64,000 bases of DNA from Hymenolepis diminuta (Eukaryota; Platyhelminthes; Cestoda; Cyclophyllidea; Hymenolepididae). Positions 63,716-64,000 of the stretch are shown in pieces (the first letter of the stretch is position 1; each line of letters opens with the position of its first letter). Location of the stretch: positions 38,412-102,411 of the forward strand of contig CAADRB010000008.1 of assembly GCA_900708905.1 (NCBI GenBank), given 5' to 3'. A model generated the notes under the pieces. The model saw only the letters and a list, made by a program, of their open reading frames with translations. It was not told the DNA's origin and did no database searches. Made by a program: the position numbers and the translations under genes.

Positions 63716-64000
63716 GTAATATTAATATATTTTTGTTAGTTTAAGCAAATTCCCCGATTGTAATGATTCGTATCAATAAATATACTGAAATTGTCCTTGT
63801 CTCAAAATATAATCTAAAATTCGACCGATAAAATTACTATTTATTAATTGCGTCCAATCACCTGCTGCCTAATGAGCTTTGGAAGGAGAAAGTTAATTAG
63901 GAATACAGGGAAGGGAGAGAAGACCTCTCCCTAGGGGAATATCTGGTGCTTGCGGAAAACAGGGATTGATTAAAAATATTTTGAGGTAACAGAAGAATAA
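63716..64000. other. Window end, nothing recognised
   Basis: The last 285 bases contain no feature I can support. They would be intron if the preceding exon is real. Confidence 0.4.

Overview
The window is eukaryotic animal DNA: AT-rich, with spliced protein genes, very short introns mixed with multi-kilobase ones, tRNA-derived SINEs and a Tc1/mariner-type transposon. A parasitic flatworm (tapeworm or fluke) fits best because of the compact 36-40 nt introns near gene 5' ends, the AT-rich spacers and the divergent but clear orthologues. This placement is an inference (about 0.6); nothing here fixes the species.

Three genes are supported. (1) CNOT2/NOT2, minus strand, 6968-9175, five exons, about 595 aa. 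(2) DERA (deoxyribose-phosphate aldolase), plus strand, 10557-12416, five exons, about 323 aa. CNOT2 and DERA are divergent and share a 1.4 kb spacer. (3) A long-form cAMP phosphodiesterase of the PDE4 family, minus strand, 15628-43294, twelve exons, about 850 aa, with UCR1, UCR2 and a catalytic domain that keeps its metal ligands and invariant glutamine. DERA and PDE4 converge on 12.4-15.6 kb. Exon phases close exactly in all three models; the 5' ends are the least certain parts.

The rest is non-coding as far as I can see. 1-6.9 kb is intergenic with SINE copies, microsatellites and a weak DERA-exon-like fragment. The PDE4 introns hold a SINE, a plus-strand promoter plus first exon near 21.3 kb, a 27-nt palindrome, a CCAAT-box cluster and one transposon copy interrupted by a 680-N gap. 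Behind the first PDE4 coding exon is a GC-richer block with three CACGTG E-boxes, a candidate PDE4 promoter. From 43.8 to 63.5 kb I find no gene; it holds a second transposon copy (54.65-56.15 kb, 50-N gap) and one SINE. A possible unidentified plus-strand exon lies at 63553-63715.

The genes do not form a pathway: CNOT2 acts in mRNA deadenylation, DERA in deoxynucleoside salvage and catabolism, PDE4 in ending cAMP signals. The most notable points are the micro-introns, a GC-AG intron in DERA, a multi-copy SINE family, two transposon copies identical inside but divergent at their ends, and possible internal or antisense promoters in the PDE4 locus. I did not find a convincing new biological system.
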